Below, piece by piece: positions 20,651 to 32,600 of a stretch of 64,000 nt of DNA (position 1 is the first letter of the stretch; every line of letters begins with the position of its first letter). Made by a program: the position numbers and the translations under genes. The DNA comes from Obelidium mucronatum (lineage: Eukaryota > Chytridiomycota > Chytridiomycetes > Chytridiales > Chytriomycetaceae). The stretch spans positions 1-64,000 of the forward strand of contig JAIVFH010000096.1 of assembly GCA_025765595.1 (NCBI GenBank), in the 5' to 3' direction. Under the pieces are notes generated by a model. The model worked only from the letters and a program-made list of their open reading frames with translations, was not told the origin of the DNA and did not search any database.

Positions 20651-22266
20651 ATGACCAAGACACCGCTTCCCAAGGCCTTGATGAATCAGTCAATACCCCA
20701 ACGCCAAGCTGCCGAGCAAGTCGCTACCAACCATGGTATTACCGCCGAGGCTGCACGCGGAATCTATCGGCGAATCGACAAGCATCCTGATCGAGTCCAC
20801 GGCAAGCAATTGTTCTCAGACCATGATGATCTTGTGTTTGTCGCCTTTTTGGAGGCCCGATCCTTGTCCCACAGTCCATTGCGCCAAGTAGATTTCTTGC
20901 AATTAGTACGCAAAAAGTATGTCGAAATCCGCGGACCAAGAGATTGGAATCCAAACGGATGGCTAAATGGTTTCTTGGGCCGCCACCAAAAGCGAATTAC
21001 CCAACGAGCCGTCAAAGCTCTAACATCCTACCCGCATCAAACCGGCTACAGAAATTGAGGTGAAAGTCTGGGTAAAACTGTTCAAGGATTGGATGGACGA
21101 GAATGGCTACAGCATGGGAAATCTTGTCAATGTCGATGAAATGTGAATCAAACTCGAAAACGAAAGCTCCCAGGGTTCCTTTCTTGTGAGCACGTCCATT
21201 AACCGCCCAAATGTCCACCAAGGTGAACGTGGTCCTATGGCCAGCTATATTCCCTTCGTTACAGCCTCTGGTGTTCGGGTGGTTGACATTTTGGTCATTC
21301 CGACCAAATATGGAAACCTTGAACTGACAACTGAACCTGCGCAACTACGGAGCCAAGATACCACTCCAATGTACTTTGTCTACAGTAAAACTGGTTACAT
21401 ATCCGAAGAGCAGTGGGTACCTGTTTTGGCAGTCTTTAAGGAGGAATTTTCGAAATTGTACCTGGGTTTGACCCCAGTGCTTCTTCATGATAATCTTGGG
21501 ACCCACAAGACTCCGGCAACACTGGAAGCCATGCACGCTGCTGGAATACAGGGTTATTATTTCCCTGCCAACGTCACTCACTTCTTGCAGCCTCTGGATG
21601 ATATGTTTTTTGCGAATTTGAAAAAGAACCTGGTCTCTGAGTTCCATCGCGTGCGGGCCTTTTCCCAAACTGCCATAGGCCAGATCGGGGAAATCCTTAT
21701 ACCAATCATTCTTTATATCCGGAACAAGATAACCAAGGTCCATATTCAAGCCTCCTTCAAGAATACGGGCATTTATCCCTGGAATCCAGAAATCATCCTG
21801 AAAAATGCCGCCAAAAATGTTGCCGATGCTCAAACAGCAACATCAGACACCCAAACTCAGCTTCGGGACTGGTTTTTAGCTGAACTACCTGCTCTTGTGG
21901 TCAAAAAAGCCAAAGTCAAGCCTCAAGATGCTGTTTTAACCAACAAGGTCTACAACTCACAAACCTTGCGAGAAACGTTACTTGCAGCTGAGCAACAGAA
22001 GAATGACGATGCTCAAGCAAAAGAAGCTGCAAAAGATAACAAGAAACGTGAGGTGGAAGCCAAAAAAAGCGGAGAGGGAGGCTCTGAAATTGGCGCGTCA
22101 GTGTCAAGGGGAAACTAACTCTGCCAAATGTACAAAAACTTGGGTGAGAAGCTCAAAATGGTTTATTTGTACGAATTGCGATGAGTTCAGACTCTGTGAG
22201 AGATGCAAGGTTCAGTGCAAAAGCATCAGTGACGCCCATGTTAATGAGTGTGACAAGGAGAATTGA
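20651..22266 (+). pseudogene. pogo/Tigger-type DDE transposase, decayed
   Basis: The N-terminal half (20651-21058) contains helix-turn-helix text of the CENP-B/pogo kind (DHDDLVFVAFLEA, LRQVDFLQLVRKKY). The catalytic region holds Asp in NVDEM (about 21130), Asp in LLHDNLGTHK (about 21485) and Asp in FLQPLDDMFF (about 21590). The C-terminus has a cysteine-rich finger, CTNCDEFRLCERC. Defects are a frame change near 21045, a TGA immediately after NVDEM, and another frame change near 22090. No inverted repeats were located. Confidence 0.8.
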
Positions 22267-22640
22267 AGAGTCGGAATTATTTCGTTTCGGGTTTATATTA
22301 ATAAAAAACCGCTTTGGATATTCGTTAATAATACGTTTTTCTTTATTTCTGCAAAATTTCAATGGTGTGGCGCAAGCGGTTGGGCGGTGCTGTTGGTTTT
22401 GGTGAAAATGTTGGTGGGTTGGAAAACATTTTTTGGGTTGGAAAAAAAGGATCACTCACAAGAAGTGCGGGAATTAGCAATGCAAACTTTATGGGAACGT
22501 CAAGGGACAACGTTCAGCGCTGCGCTGAGCCATTGAAAACTGTGGAGAGTCATTCTGCGAACCAACAGAAAAGCATATTTTAAAACCATTTATATTCAAT
22601 ATTTATTCGCATTTATTAGTTTATTTTATCATTATTGAAA
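22267..22640. other. Non-coding spacer between transposase remnants
   Basis: A/T-rich, with a GGTTGG-rich stretch near 22380-22445. Nothing coding is convincing. Confidence 0.4.
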
Positions 22641-23251
22641 AGTTGAATAAATTGTCAGTTGTTGGCCATCGAAGCAAACGCGTTCAAAACAATCAAACCT
22701 ATCTACCAGCACAACTTACTTCGGATCGTTCGTATCTGCACATACTTAACTCGCTGGAATTTAAGTTTATTGAACTCACGCCAGGCTTCTGTGTTGTCTC
22801 CATACTCACTGAAGTTCTACTGATTGATCAAACCTATTAAATATCTCGTGGTTTTAGCGGTAGCTTTACCCTACATTCCACACCCCTTGATACCGGCTTG
22901 TTCAGCCACAAGTTCAAACACGCTGGCTACCGATTCCAAGTTGCAACTGCAATTGGAACATCAAGGATAGTCTTCATTGGTGGCGGAACTCCCTGCGGCC
23001 TCCACAATGATCTGGATCAGGTTCAAAAAACAGTGCTTCTGGATCTTGAAGAGGATGAGCAGGTGGCTGCTGACAGGGGTTATGTGGGAGATGTCAGCGT
23101 GATTACTAAATTAAAGGGTTCATCACCAGACATTATTAAACACAATAAAAACTGGAATCTGTTGGGGTCTCGCCACAAGACTGTCAATAAAAGAATGAAG
23201 GACTTTCGTGTGTTGGCTGGCTTATTCCGTGGTCACAGTTTCTTCCATTAG
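22640..23251 (+). pseudogene. Harbinger/IS5-like (DDE_Tnp_4) transposase remnant
   Basis: The 3' half is clear: FSHKFKHAGYRFQV, then GGGTPCGLHNDL, then AADRGYVGD (third motif region). It ends with SRHKTVNKRMKDFRVLAGLF, the arginine-rich C-terminal segment of this transposase family. The upstream part (22643-22897) is too damaged to read. No terminal repeats were found. Confidence 0.7.
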
Positions 23252-23422
23252 TTTATTAGTTTGCAATCAAATTCAATATTTATTGTTATTATTGAATATT
23301 TTCTTTGAGTAGTGCATCTTCCAGAAGCAACTAGGCTGAAGTGAATGTCAAGACTTGGTCTATTTTCGGCTCGCAGGCCATTTGCCCCTGTTGACGCCAG
23401 CCAATCAGAAAAAAGATAGAAA

Positions 23423-24570
23423 ATGTTGACTCCAGCCAATCACATCGCTCTAACTCACAACTGCGTAAACACCAACAGGCCCGCAAATGGCAATCTGCCA
23501 CCCGAGGCACCTCCCAATCGAAACCAGCAACCACCTGCAGCAATCCATGCGCTTAAAAGGTCGAAAACAAGCCATTTGGCAATCACCAACTCCTTAGCAA
23601 AGGCTGTCAATAATCCCAACTTTACTGCGTTGGAAGCGGCCGCCCGTAATCCACCACCAACGGCCGGAAGCTTTTCCATTCCTCATGGCAGAAATTCTGT
23701 CAACAGGAACGGTCATGGTGGAAGGCGTGAGAACAGTGGACGCAAACGCAAGGCCCACTCGGCTAACGAGGACAAAGACAACAAGGCTGACGATAAGCAC
23801 GGCGGATCTGTGATGGTATATACTTTATTTCTCTACTATTATACCTAACCATGCATCCTATAATTGCAGAATGCAACATCAACTGTTGCTTCAATTCCTC
23901 TGCCGCCACCACTACCACTGTTTCCCGCGCTGCAAATCTATTTGGCTGGAATAGAATCGCTAGGATGGAAGATGAGCCATCTAGCAACAGTGACGAGTCT
24001 GAACCAGAATGCACCCAAAATCCGCCCATATTCTTGGATTCCGATGATTCTGACATTGAATTGGCGGATGAGGTTGCTGGCGCTGTTGATCCTGACACAA
24101 TTCCGGTGATTGTGCTGGATGGTGACAACGATGGGGATCCTGGAGAGCCAGAAATGAATCCACCAAGTACTCGAAAGTCTCGAAAACGGCCCACTAGTTT
24201 TGATGGTCCAACCCCGACGCAGCAACACCTTCAGCTCTGTAAAAACGCTCTCAACAAGAAGTGCATAAGGACACATTGGTGCTGGAGGCAGAAAAGGAAT
24301 CCTACTATCAAAAGGTCAAGGACACTCGAGATTCTATATTCAAAGGCTTGAAACGCGGATTTTCGACCCTCTATCCTCCCGATGAGCCTCACAAAGTCCT
24401 GAGACAAATGCTGCTGCAAGGACTACCGCCATCTCCAGATCCATTCTGCATACCGGCTGTTTATTTCTTAGAATCCCACATTGGGGCTGGTGTTCTACCA
24501 TGCTGCGCCAACGCCTCATGTTTGCAATTTGCAAAAAACGCAAAGATGGGGTTCAGAGGCTGGTCTAGCC
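23423..24570 (+). pseudogene. Fungal DUF6729-like/3'-5' exonuclease family gene, N-terminal part
   Basis: A lysine- and asparagine-rich start is followed by HGGRRENSGRKRKAHS, an intron (GTATAT 23817 to CAG 23870) and an acidic segment (SNSDESEPEC). Then comes a conserved block with LPPSPDPFCIPAVYFLES, LPCCANASC and AKMGFRGW. I recognise this as the front of a protein family found repeatedly in fungal genomes that joins a cysteine-rich (DUF6729-like) domain to an RNase D-type exonuclease. The frame changes at least twice. It is cut at 24570 by the iteron transposon. The family name is from memory and should be checked. Confidence 0.6.
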
Positions 24571-24589
24571 CACGTACTATAGCGAGCGG

Positions 24590-24850
24590 CACGTGCAATT
24601 CGGACTCCGATTCGGGAAACGATTCGGAGTCCGACTAGGGTCTGATTCGGCTCCGAATAGGAGCAACCCCGAATCGGGGTCGGTTCGGAATGGCCAATAG
24701 GGCTATTGGCGCTCCTAGCCGCCTCCTAATGGAGTCCTAATCACTTCTCATTAGGAGGAAACTACTTCTTCACATTAGGAGGAAACTACTTTTTCCTGCT
24801 ATTTGAGCATTGTCCTATTAGGAGCTACTCAGTCCGATTAGGACGACCGA
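24590..24850. repeat. Left subterminal iteron array
   Basis: Dense ATTCGGAGTCC, CTCCTAAT and TTAGGAGG units in both orientations. Such arrays usually bind the element's own transposase. Confidence 0.8.
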
Positions 24851-25042
24851 CTAGGACTTAACATCCTATGAAAATAACTGTCAACTGCAAAACACTCTAA
24901 AAAAAATTCCCAAAAATTACAAACCATCTGAAAAAGTTCAAATAAATTGCAAAAATACAAAATTAAATTTCAGAATTTTATGATATTATAGTTAAAATTA
25001 ATCATAAAAATTTATCAATTTTTAAAAATAACCCTCTGGTGA

Positions 25043-26391
25043 CTAACATTTGCTAAGTTGCTCATTTCTCATGTCCACCATGCTGAACAAAAAAAAGTCT
25101 GCCTGAAGAGGGTCCAAATATCGCAAAATGTGTCCCATTTTTTCAAACCATCCAGCACACTGTTCTGCTGCTGATGTGTTGAATAAAGGCTTGTTTCCTT
25201 GGTATAGCCTAGCAAAAGACCTAGCGTCACAATTTTCCATGCAGCATCTGTCTTGACGACTATACAACCCAGATGATTTTTTGGTATAGCATCCATCCTA
25301 AGCACAGAAGTTAGATTCTATCACAGCAAATACATCCTTACTTGTGGAGCAGCTTGCTTTGCTGAGCACCGTTTTTCAAAGTCCTGACAAAAACACATGC
25401 TTTGTCATAGATACTCATCCAGCCTCATGAATATTTGACAAAGAAATCCTGTGATAAACTTGTTGGACTCAAACGAGTACATCTTCCCAATGTCCATAAT
25501 GTGCCCACAGCTCCACACAACCAGGAACACCCCTGGCAGGAATCTGTCAAATGGCCTGTAACAGAACCCAAACTCCTCATAATTCCTTTCATCATCCTTC
25601 ACATGCCCAACTGACACTTGTGTCTTTCCTCCATACTTCTTTGCAGTTTTCTCACTTGTTGTTGATGGGTCTGAGAAGAATTTTCGCACCGCCTCCATAT
25701 GTTCTGCTTCCTTGCACAACAGCGGCTGGTAATCAAAAGAGTTCTCACGTTCTCGTTTTTGATTCGCACATCCTGAAATGATGCATTTCCCCTTCAATCC
25801 TGCATGATTGATACAGAATTTTGTATTGATCCCAATGATGTCCAAATTGCATCCAATCACTCTGCACAGCAAGTGCCCCATCACTTTTCCATCCATCACT
25901 GCCGCACTATACTCCTGGCCTTTGCTATCAACAACATGACATTCTCCACATGAATGTTTCCATTTTACTGCAAAGTGCGCATTCATCCACTCCACATATT
26001 CCTTCATTGCCAACCGCAAATCTTCTACATTATCAGACACTTGATTGCTTGAGTATTCTCCAAGATGTAGGGAAAACGGAAACAGCCGTCTGCCCTTCTC
26101 CCCCCAAGATGGTTGGAAGCAGGAATAATCAAAATCTTCATGAGCTGCTTGAAGCGCCTCTGAAACTGCTGGATCCTGAATGTACTCTTGCAGTAGAAGC
26201 ATCTGGTACAAGTAATACGCCCGCTTGAAAATAGATGATGATGCAGCTGAGGGAATCCCTGAATACTGTTCAATATCTGATGAAACAGAAGGAAATGCTG
26301 AATGGTATGCATTCTGCAGAGTATACATTTTACATCTAAGGAATAGTCTGTCAGTAAATGACAAGCAACAAACACTACTAATTGCACCCAA
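25043..26391 (-). CDS. CxC5/CxC6-type cysteine-cluster protein (KDZ transposon-associated)
   Basis: The 328-residue first frame has a CGECHVVD cysteine pair. The CxC6 signature follows: VMDGKVMGHLLCRVIGC, FCINHAGLKGKC and IISGC. After a stretch with FGFCYRPFDRFLPGV, the C-terminal end lies in a downstream exon (to 25043) with MENCDARSFARLYQ, LFNTSAAEQCAGWFEKMG and FFLFSMVDMRNEQL. This NTSAAEQ...FFL..M...RN block is the usual C-terminus of these fungal proteins. One or two introns or a frame change lie between 25405 and 25310. The role is unknown; the cysteine clusters are thought to assist KDZ transposition. It is transcribed away from the central iteron array. Confidence 0.75.
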
Positions 26392-26399
26392 TTAGACTT

Positions 26400-26610
26400 C
26401 CTAATAGCGCTCCAATTCGCTCTCCGATTTGCTCCCGACTCGCTTCCAATTCGCTTCCAATTCGCTTCCGATTCGGAACGCTATTAGGAGCGCGATTAGG
26501 AGCGCGATTAGGAGCACTATTAGGAGCCAATTCGGAGCGCGATTAGGAGCACGATTCGGAGCGCTATTAGGAGCCGATTCGGAGCGCAATTAGGAGCACA
26601 ATTACAGCCC
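26400..26610. repeat. Central iteron array in a divergent promoter
   Basis: The left half carries GATTCGCTTCC-type units and the right half their complements (TTAGGAGCGCGATTAGGAGC), giving a large imperfect palindrome. It sits between the CxC gene (start 26391, minus) and the gene at 26656 (plus). The same units occur at both transposon ends. Confidence 0.8.
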
Positions 26611-26655
26611 TTTAATGTTCTAATAATCTAACCCTTTTTATTATTTTTTTATCTT

Positions 26656-27212
26656 TTGGCTAGAAAAGTTTCAAACAACAAGTACCATGTTGTTTTTGCT
26701 CCTACTCCTGCAGACACCAATGCAACCAAGATTGCCAAGAAGGCTACTGCTCGTGCCGCAAGACAACAGGCTGCTAATGAGGTTAGGTCTGATAGTGAAC
26801 CTGATATTCCTCCTATCAGCCAGCTTCCAGGCTCTGCTGCAGAAAACAAGCCTAGAAGAGCCATCAAGTCTAAAATTTCATTTCCACTCTTGGGATCTGA
26901 TGATCCAATTGGTTTGGGTATTTATAGTTTCATTTTTTTGATTGAATTACAAATATTTAATTTAATTATGTGATAGGAACACCAACTAAGCAAGCTGGTT
27001 CTTCTTCCGATTCCACGATTCCTGCTCATACTTCTCCAAGTTCTTCAAAGGCTAATCCTTCTCCAGCTCCTCCTGGTTCTGCTAAGACTACTCCTGGTGC
27101 TGGCAAGACTGCTTCTGGTCCCCCATCTGTTTCCCCCAAGACTTTGACCAGTTCTGCTTCCAAGGCCACTACAGATCCCAAGGCTACTACAGTTCACAGC
27201 ATCCTAGTATAA
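26656..27212 (+). CDS. Serine/threonine/proline-rich basic protein, transposon cargo
   Basis: Two exons joined over an intron from GTATTT (about 26918) to TAG (about 26976). Exon 1 starts MARKVSNNKYHVVFAPTPAD and is alanine- and lysine-rich. Exon 2 is made of SSDS, PSPAPPG, KTTPGAGK and SKATTDPKATT text, a low-complexity tail. The tail resembles the N-terminal part of the neighbouring minus-strand protein (27227-28876), so the two may be related by duplication. No known domain. The in-frame TAA is at 27210. Confidence 0.5.
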
Positions 27213-27226
27213 TAAATAAAGGATTA

Positions 27227-28876
27227 TTAAAAGAAATTGCTTGAAGTGATACTAAAATAAAAACTTACTCTTTGGAATTCCAAATCAGCAAAGAAGACTC
27301 CAACATAGGCCCGAAAAATTTCCACAGTATTTCCAAAGTTGGGAAATTCCTTTGACAGGGTTGCAGCAGCAAGAGTTTTGGTCATTGGTGGCTCTCGATC
27401 CTGCGTCAGGTAAGAAAAGCGGATACCAACTTCTTTCACTTGACTAATGAACTTGTCTTGGGTGCCGGTGCGTCCTTTGGCTTTGGCAACAACTTCAGCA
27501 ACAGACGTGGGGACTTGGCGGCGTTGCTTGGAAGAGATAGAACCTGGCTTTTCATACATTGATGTCACTGGAGAGTTAACCAATGGAGAAGTTGATGTCA
27601 CTGGAGAGTTAACCAATGGAGAAGAAGCAAATGGATCAAAGATGGTTCCTAAACAAATACCAAAAATACTTAGAGAGCTGTTTAAACAAAATGGTAACCT
27701 ACCAGAATCAGTATAGGCAACATCAAAGTACTCTGGGCTTTGTGGATTAAAAACAGTGTCCACCAAAACAGAGTCCTCAAAGATGTACACGTTCTTGGTG
27801 AACCAACTAACACTGATCACCGACCTGCGAAAGTGGGTTGTGGCTGGATGGGCTTTGGCAGCAGCCAAAACATCAGCAAGCAAAACCAATAATGTTTTTG
27901 ATTGTTAAAAATGCACAATAAAAACAACATGTGGGCTCACCTTTTGCCTTGTTTCCCTCAGCAACAGTCCCTTCCACATTACAACAAAAAACTGCTCCAT
28001 GATTCTGAAACATACATTTAACAGACACAATTTTTTCACCTCTGGTTCTTCTTCATCTCTTCTCAAAAGGTGGATGACATGTCGCTTCTTGTTGCGATGA
28101 GCGTGCACTTCTTCTTCTTCATCCTCCACTTCCTCATCATCCTCAACTTCATCTTCCTCCGCATCTATGTTCTCCACACGACGCTTCTTTCTGTGTACAA
28201 CTGGCTCCACCACCTCAATTTCATCATCAACATCTTCAATCACAATTGCCTGAACCTTCTTTCTTTGCTGGACTGGTACCTCCCGCTCCTCCTCATCCGC
28301 CTCCTCCTCCTCCTCCTCCTCGTCTTCCTCTTCAGCATCAAGCTCATTTTTTCCACCATCAACATCTCCAATCTCATCAGCTTCAGACCCTTCAGGCGCA
28401 TTGTCAAGTGGTGTTAACTCACTTTCTGAATCGTCAGCATCTGTCGACTTTCTGTGAGTTTCTGCCCAAGCCTTTAGGCTAGCCTTGTGATTATCAATGC
28501 TTTCAGCAACTGCGGGAGATACCACCATAGAAGCCTGAGATTTGAGAACAGACATTGACTTGGATAAAGCAGTCTTGGAGGCACCAGCAGATCTTGGCTT
28601 GAGGACAGCTGATTTTGGCACTGGCTTGGAACTGGAATCAGCTGTCTTGTCTGCTGTCTTGGGAGCTGGAGTTGCCTTGGACACTTTGGGAGCTGGCATT
28701 GCCTTGGACACTTTGCAAGCTGAAGTAGCCATGGGAACAGTAGTGGCCTTGGAACCAGAAGTGGTACTCTTTGGGGAACCAGATTGAGAAGCAGCTCTTT
28801 CCAAAAACATACACGAGCTACTTTGACAAAGAAGATGGCATCTTCTCTTACAGCGATGTTGGGAAGCACATGTCAA
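27227..28876 (-). CDS. Transposon-borne protein with S/T/K-rich head and acidic middle, unknown function
   Basis: Exons read from about 28876 down. There is a lysine/serine/proline-rich head with repeated KVSKAMPAPKVSKATPAPK-like text. A very acidic middle (EEEDEEEEEEE and EDEEE runs) and a basic KKRHVIHLLRR step follow. After introns near 28030 and 27900 comes a globular-looking tail with SVISVSWFTKNVYIFEDSVL, KAKGRTGTQDKFISQV and EIFRAYVGVFFADLEFQ. The tail looks folded and would be the part to search. It converges with the gene at 26656-27212, with only about 15 bases between them. Not recognised. Confidence 0.5.
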
Positions 28877-29250
28877 AGTTCAATGCAAGATTGGTCCCAA
28901 AGCATCAAATATACAGTTGGAGTACTACAGGTTTTCAAGATGTTGAAAAGTACTTTCAAGGGTGCCAGGAGGGAGTGTTGGGAAATTCTTGGAAGAGGCA
29001 ACCTGTTCAGAAGAAAACTCAGTGATATTTTGAGTGTTGTTTTTCTTTGGTACTTCTTTGATTTTTCTTGGTTTTTTGGATTTATCTGGGTTTTTTTTGA
29101 ATTTTTCTTGGATTTTTGAATTTTTCTTAGACTTTTGGATTTTTCTTTGATTTTTGCATAGTTGTATAAAAAAATTGTGTAAAATTTTATTTACCCTTTA
29201 AATGCATTTATTTTAGATGTTTTACATTCAATAGTGCTAACAGGGCCCCA
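28877..29250. other. Spacer inside the transposon
   Basis: Contains a plus-strand frame (28771-29025) with SYSDVGKHMSKFNARL text that overlaps the minus gene antisense, then T-rich DNA. No supported gene. Confidence 0.4.
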
Positions 29251-29505
29251 ATAGGAGTACTACTAGGAGTTGTATTAAAGCCATTTGGTTTCCAATTGGC
29301 AGAGCAAAATGCTATTAGGAGTCCTACTAGGAGCAGACAAATGCTACTAGGAGCAGTCCTGTTTGCTGATTTGCAATTAGGAGAGCTACTAGGGCCCCTA
29401 ATCGGCCCTGATTAGGCTCCGAATCGGACTAAATCCTAATCGGATCCGATTAGGAGCCCTATTTGGACCCCGAATAGGGCCCCGAATTGCGCGTGCCGCT
29501 CAGAC
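29250..29505. repeat. Right subterminal iteron array
   Basis: Units such as CTACTAGGAG, ATTAGGAG and GATTCGGAGCC (minus strand), matching the left array and the central array. Confidence 0.8.
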
Positions 29506-29510
29506 CCCGC

Positions 29511-29690
29511 GCTGGTCCAGCCGACCTAGGAAGTTGTTTGGGACTGGCAGAAAGAGCGTGTACTATATGTTCACAGCAAGGTACATTCTGGGACTTGAAC
29601 TTTCTATTTTCGAAACTCATAAACGATTTTAACTCAGATACAAATGCTCAGCTGTGACAAAGAATGGTATGGAACCACCAGCGAGATGAC
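29511..29690 (+). pseudogene. Exonuclease-family gene, internal fragment between two transposons
   Basis: Plus-strand text RPRKLFGTGRKSVYYMFTAR follows the transposon directly. The family's WPxPRRVxGLxxxYYLxGxRY block is expected exactly after the GFRGW found at 24556. A second piece ends TTSEMT at the hAT duplication. So these 180 bases link 24570 to 33222 once both insertions are removed. A frame change lies near 29625. Confidence 0.65.
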
Positions 29691-32600
29691 TAAGGTGAGA
29701 GCGGGTTCGGGTCAACCCGGCGGGGTGCCCCGGCCCCGAACGTCACAGGGCCGGGTCATGGTTGGACCTCAGCCCCGACCCGACAAACCCGACAGACCCG
29801 CCAGGTATTGCTTGCAAGGGGGCTGGAATAAAAAACTCACAGTAATACCAAAAAAATAAAAGCACTATTTTTTAAAATGGCTGGAAAAGGGAAAGAGAGG
29901 GCTGCCGCTGGTATTACGGCGTCAAACTTTTTCAGCAGAAGTGACCTCCGTGAGCTTGCACAACAAGAGACCGAACGGCAGAAGCGGGCCTTCCTCAATA
30001 TCTCCAGAAGTGGTGCATCGTCTTCAGCATCCGCATCATCGTCAGCAGCTCCCCAACAGCGACAACCCCTCCAACCAGTTTCAAGTTCTTCAGCATCAAC
30101 ATCTCGAAAGCGTCCTCGTGATGACCATGATGAAAACAAAGCTGAAGATGATGAAGATGAAGATGACAGCAGCAAAAATCGCACTCCTTTGCAACGTGCT
30201 GCTGTGTTAGGAACATCCCCAGCAACGGGGGTGATAACCCCAACACCTGCTACTTCATTGACTGCGGCCCTCGATTCCGCTCTAAACCAGCATCAGCCCT
30301 TGTCACATCAGAAGCCGAAGAAGGCATCGTGGGTGTGGGCATACTTTGACAAAAGCAAGACTGTACCCAAGCCAGCATTAGGGGCCAATCGCTACGCTTA
30401 CGTCTGTCAAGTCATTTTGGATGAGAACCGTCTTTGTGGCAAACCAAGTATGTTATTTTATTTTAGTTGGTGCTCTCCTAACTTGCTTTCTACACAGTCA
30501 CTGCAGAATTGAAACCATCAACAAAAGCTTTGCCTTCCCATTTGACCGATACTCACGGACTGCGGGCTCCTATATCCGATCCAGAAAATGATACAACACC
30601 TCGCGCAAGCACCATTCTCCCTTTCTTGAAAAAACGACACATACTTCCTCAAAACATCAACAAAAGTACAGTGCGCTTCATGACTTTGCGTACAATCATC
30701 AGCAATAATTTTTCATTTCGGTTCATTGAGTCTCCAACTGTGATGCAATGGGCCACGTTTTTTTGTCCAGCTGCTCTGACTCTCATCGAAACAGCAACCA
30801 CTTACCGCACAAATGTCCTTCCTCAAACATACCATGCCTGTCATTCAGCATTAAAGGTTTAAAGCCGTTTACTATTTTTTTTTATTTGCTGCTGACCGGA
30901 TTTTTTGTAGCTCTACTTTGTATCTCTCAATTCTAAGATTGCCATCTCGGGAGATGTATGGACTGCGTTCATGAAGTTGGCCTTTTTTGGACTGCGCGCA
31001 AACTGGATCGATGTTAACTTCAATTATCACTCAACAACGATTGGATTTGTGCCATTGACAGGATCTCATGCGTATGGTTTTTATTATAATTGATATCGTT
31101 ACTCTTACTAATTAATTTTATCTCCATTTGCAGTGGAATCAATCTTGCCCATTCGTTGGTTCTCAAGCTGTTGGAAATGGACTTGCTCTCGAAACTGCAG
31201 TCTGTCACTCTTGACAATGCATCGTCCAACAATAACATGGTTAAATTCATCCGAGATCTGATATCCACATGGAGATCAATTCCAGGACGACGTCATTATG
31301 TGACTGAAGAATTTGGTCTGCATTTTATTCTCCTTTATTATTCTTGGCCATTTTTGCTAAATTATCATCCTTTTTTCACTATCTAAATTTTTTTTCCTCT
31401 TCTCAGATAAAGACGCCCAAGCACTTGAACATGTTCGCTGCTTTCCTCATATCCTCAACTTAGCTGTCTCAGATGCCGTCAGTGGACTCTGTGGTCTTTC
31501 TGATGTAATTGGAAATGAGTCTGGTGAATCGGACGATGGTGACTTTGACGAACCGCCTGAAGACATTGTAGACCAGGCCGATGACGAATCCAACAATGAC
31601 ATTCAGGATTCTGAAGCTGAACATCAAGTATGTTAAATAATGTTACATTTTTATTTAATGACAACATTCAGTTTGACACAGAAACTCTCCGCATCATCGA
31701 AACATTAGCCAGGGCAGTTTCGATGGACAACTCCAGGGATATTGTAAAGTCTCTTACATCTACAGTGTCTGCCTGCCCTGATGATGTGAGAAAACTGGTG
31801 AAAAAGGTTTGCAGTATTTTCCATATTTTAAGGGAAAATTGCTAACGTAGCTCTGCCACACCGTCGCCACATTGTCGCATAGGCTCAAGCCGCTGCCCGA
31901 ATGCTTGCAAATAGTCCGACCTTACGTAAGCGTCTGGAGGACCAGTGCATTGCCATGGGTGTGTCTTTCAAGATGTTAATTCGTGCAGTCAAGACTCGTT
32001 GGAACTCAATCTACGAAATGATTGACCCGCTGATCCAAATCTGGGAACCATTAAACATTGTTCTTGCAACAGTGGCTCCAAGGGAACATGCCAAGTACTG
32101 CATTGGTTTTTCACGTGATGACAATATGGCTTTCAAAGACACCGACCTTCGCCACTTCAAGGACTTGAAACAGTTTCTTCAGCCCTTCTACAATGCAACA
32201 AAAAGACTTTCCATTGGTCACAAGCCAACCATCCATATTGTTGTCCCTTTAATGGTTAGTCTTTGTTCAGACTTGAAGGCTATTTCAAATGGCTTCTTTC
32301 CTTACTACCTGCGAAACGGAGCCGCTTGTGCATTGGAAAAGCTGGAGAAGTACGCCTATGAAATTTGCTCTTCAGACGCTTACATTATTCCCACAGGTTC
32401 AACCCCCTTTTTTTTCCCTCTTTATCTTCCTTTTCTCACAATACCCTTAATTCCAGTCTTGGATCCCCGCCGAAAACTCAAGTTCTTTCTGAACAACCCA
32501 TATGTCTCACACCACCATGTCGAGGCGCGATTTTGCGCTGTCTATAAGGGGTATCACTCAAAGTATGGATCACCACTTGACACTGGTGTCAACCAGACCG

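Larger units (their letters stand above)
24571..29510. mobile_element. 4.9-kb transposon carrying a CxC5/CxC6 cysteine-cluster gene (KDZ-associated)
   Basis: Its flanks are the near-identical 12-mers GCTGGTCTAGCC (24559-24570) and GCTGGTCCAGCC (29511-29522), read here as the target duplication. Its ends share an inverted core, GCGGCACGTGCAATTCGG on the left and GCGGCACGCGCAATTCGG on the minus strand at the right. Iterons of the form ATTCGGAGC/ATTAGGAGC fill both ends (about 24590-24850 and 29250-29500) and the promoter gap between its divergent genes (26400-26610). It carries three recognisable coding units. No KDZ catalytic domain was found, so it may be non-autonomous or use a transposase in another form. 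Confidence 0.75.
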
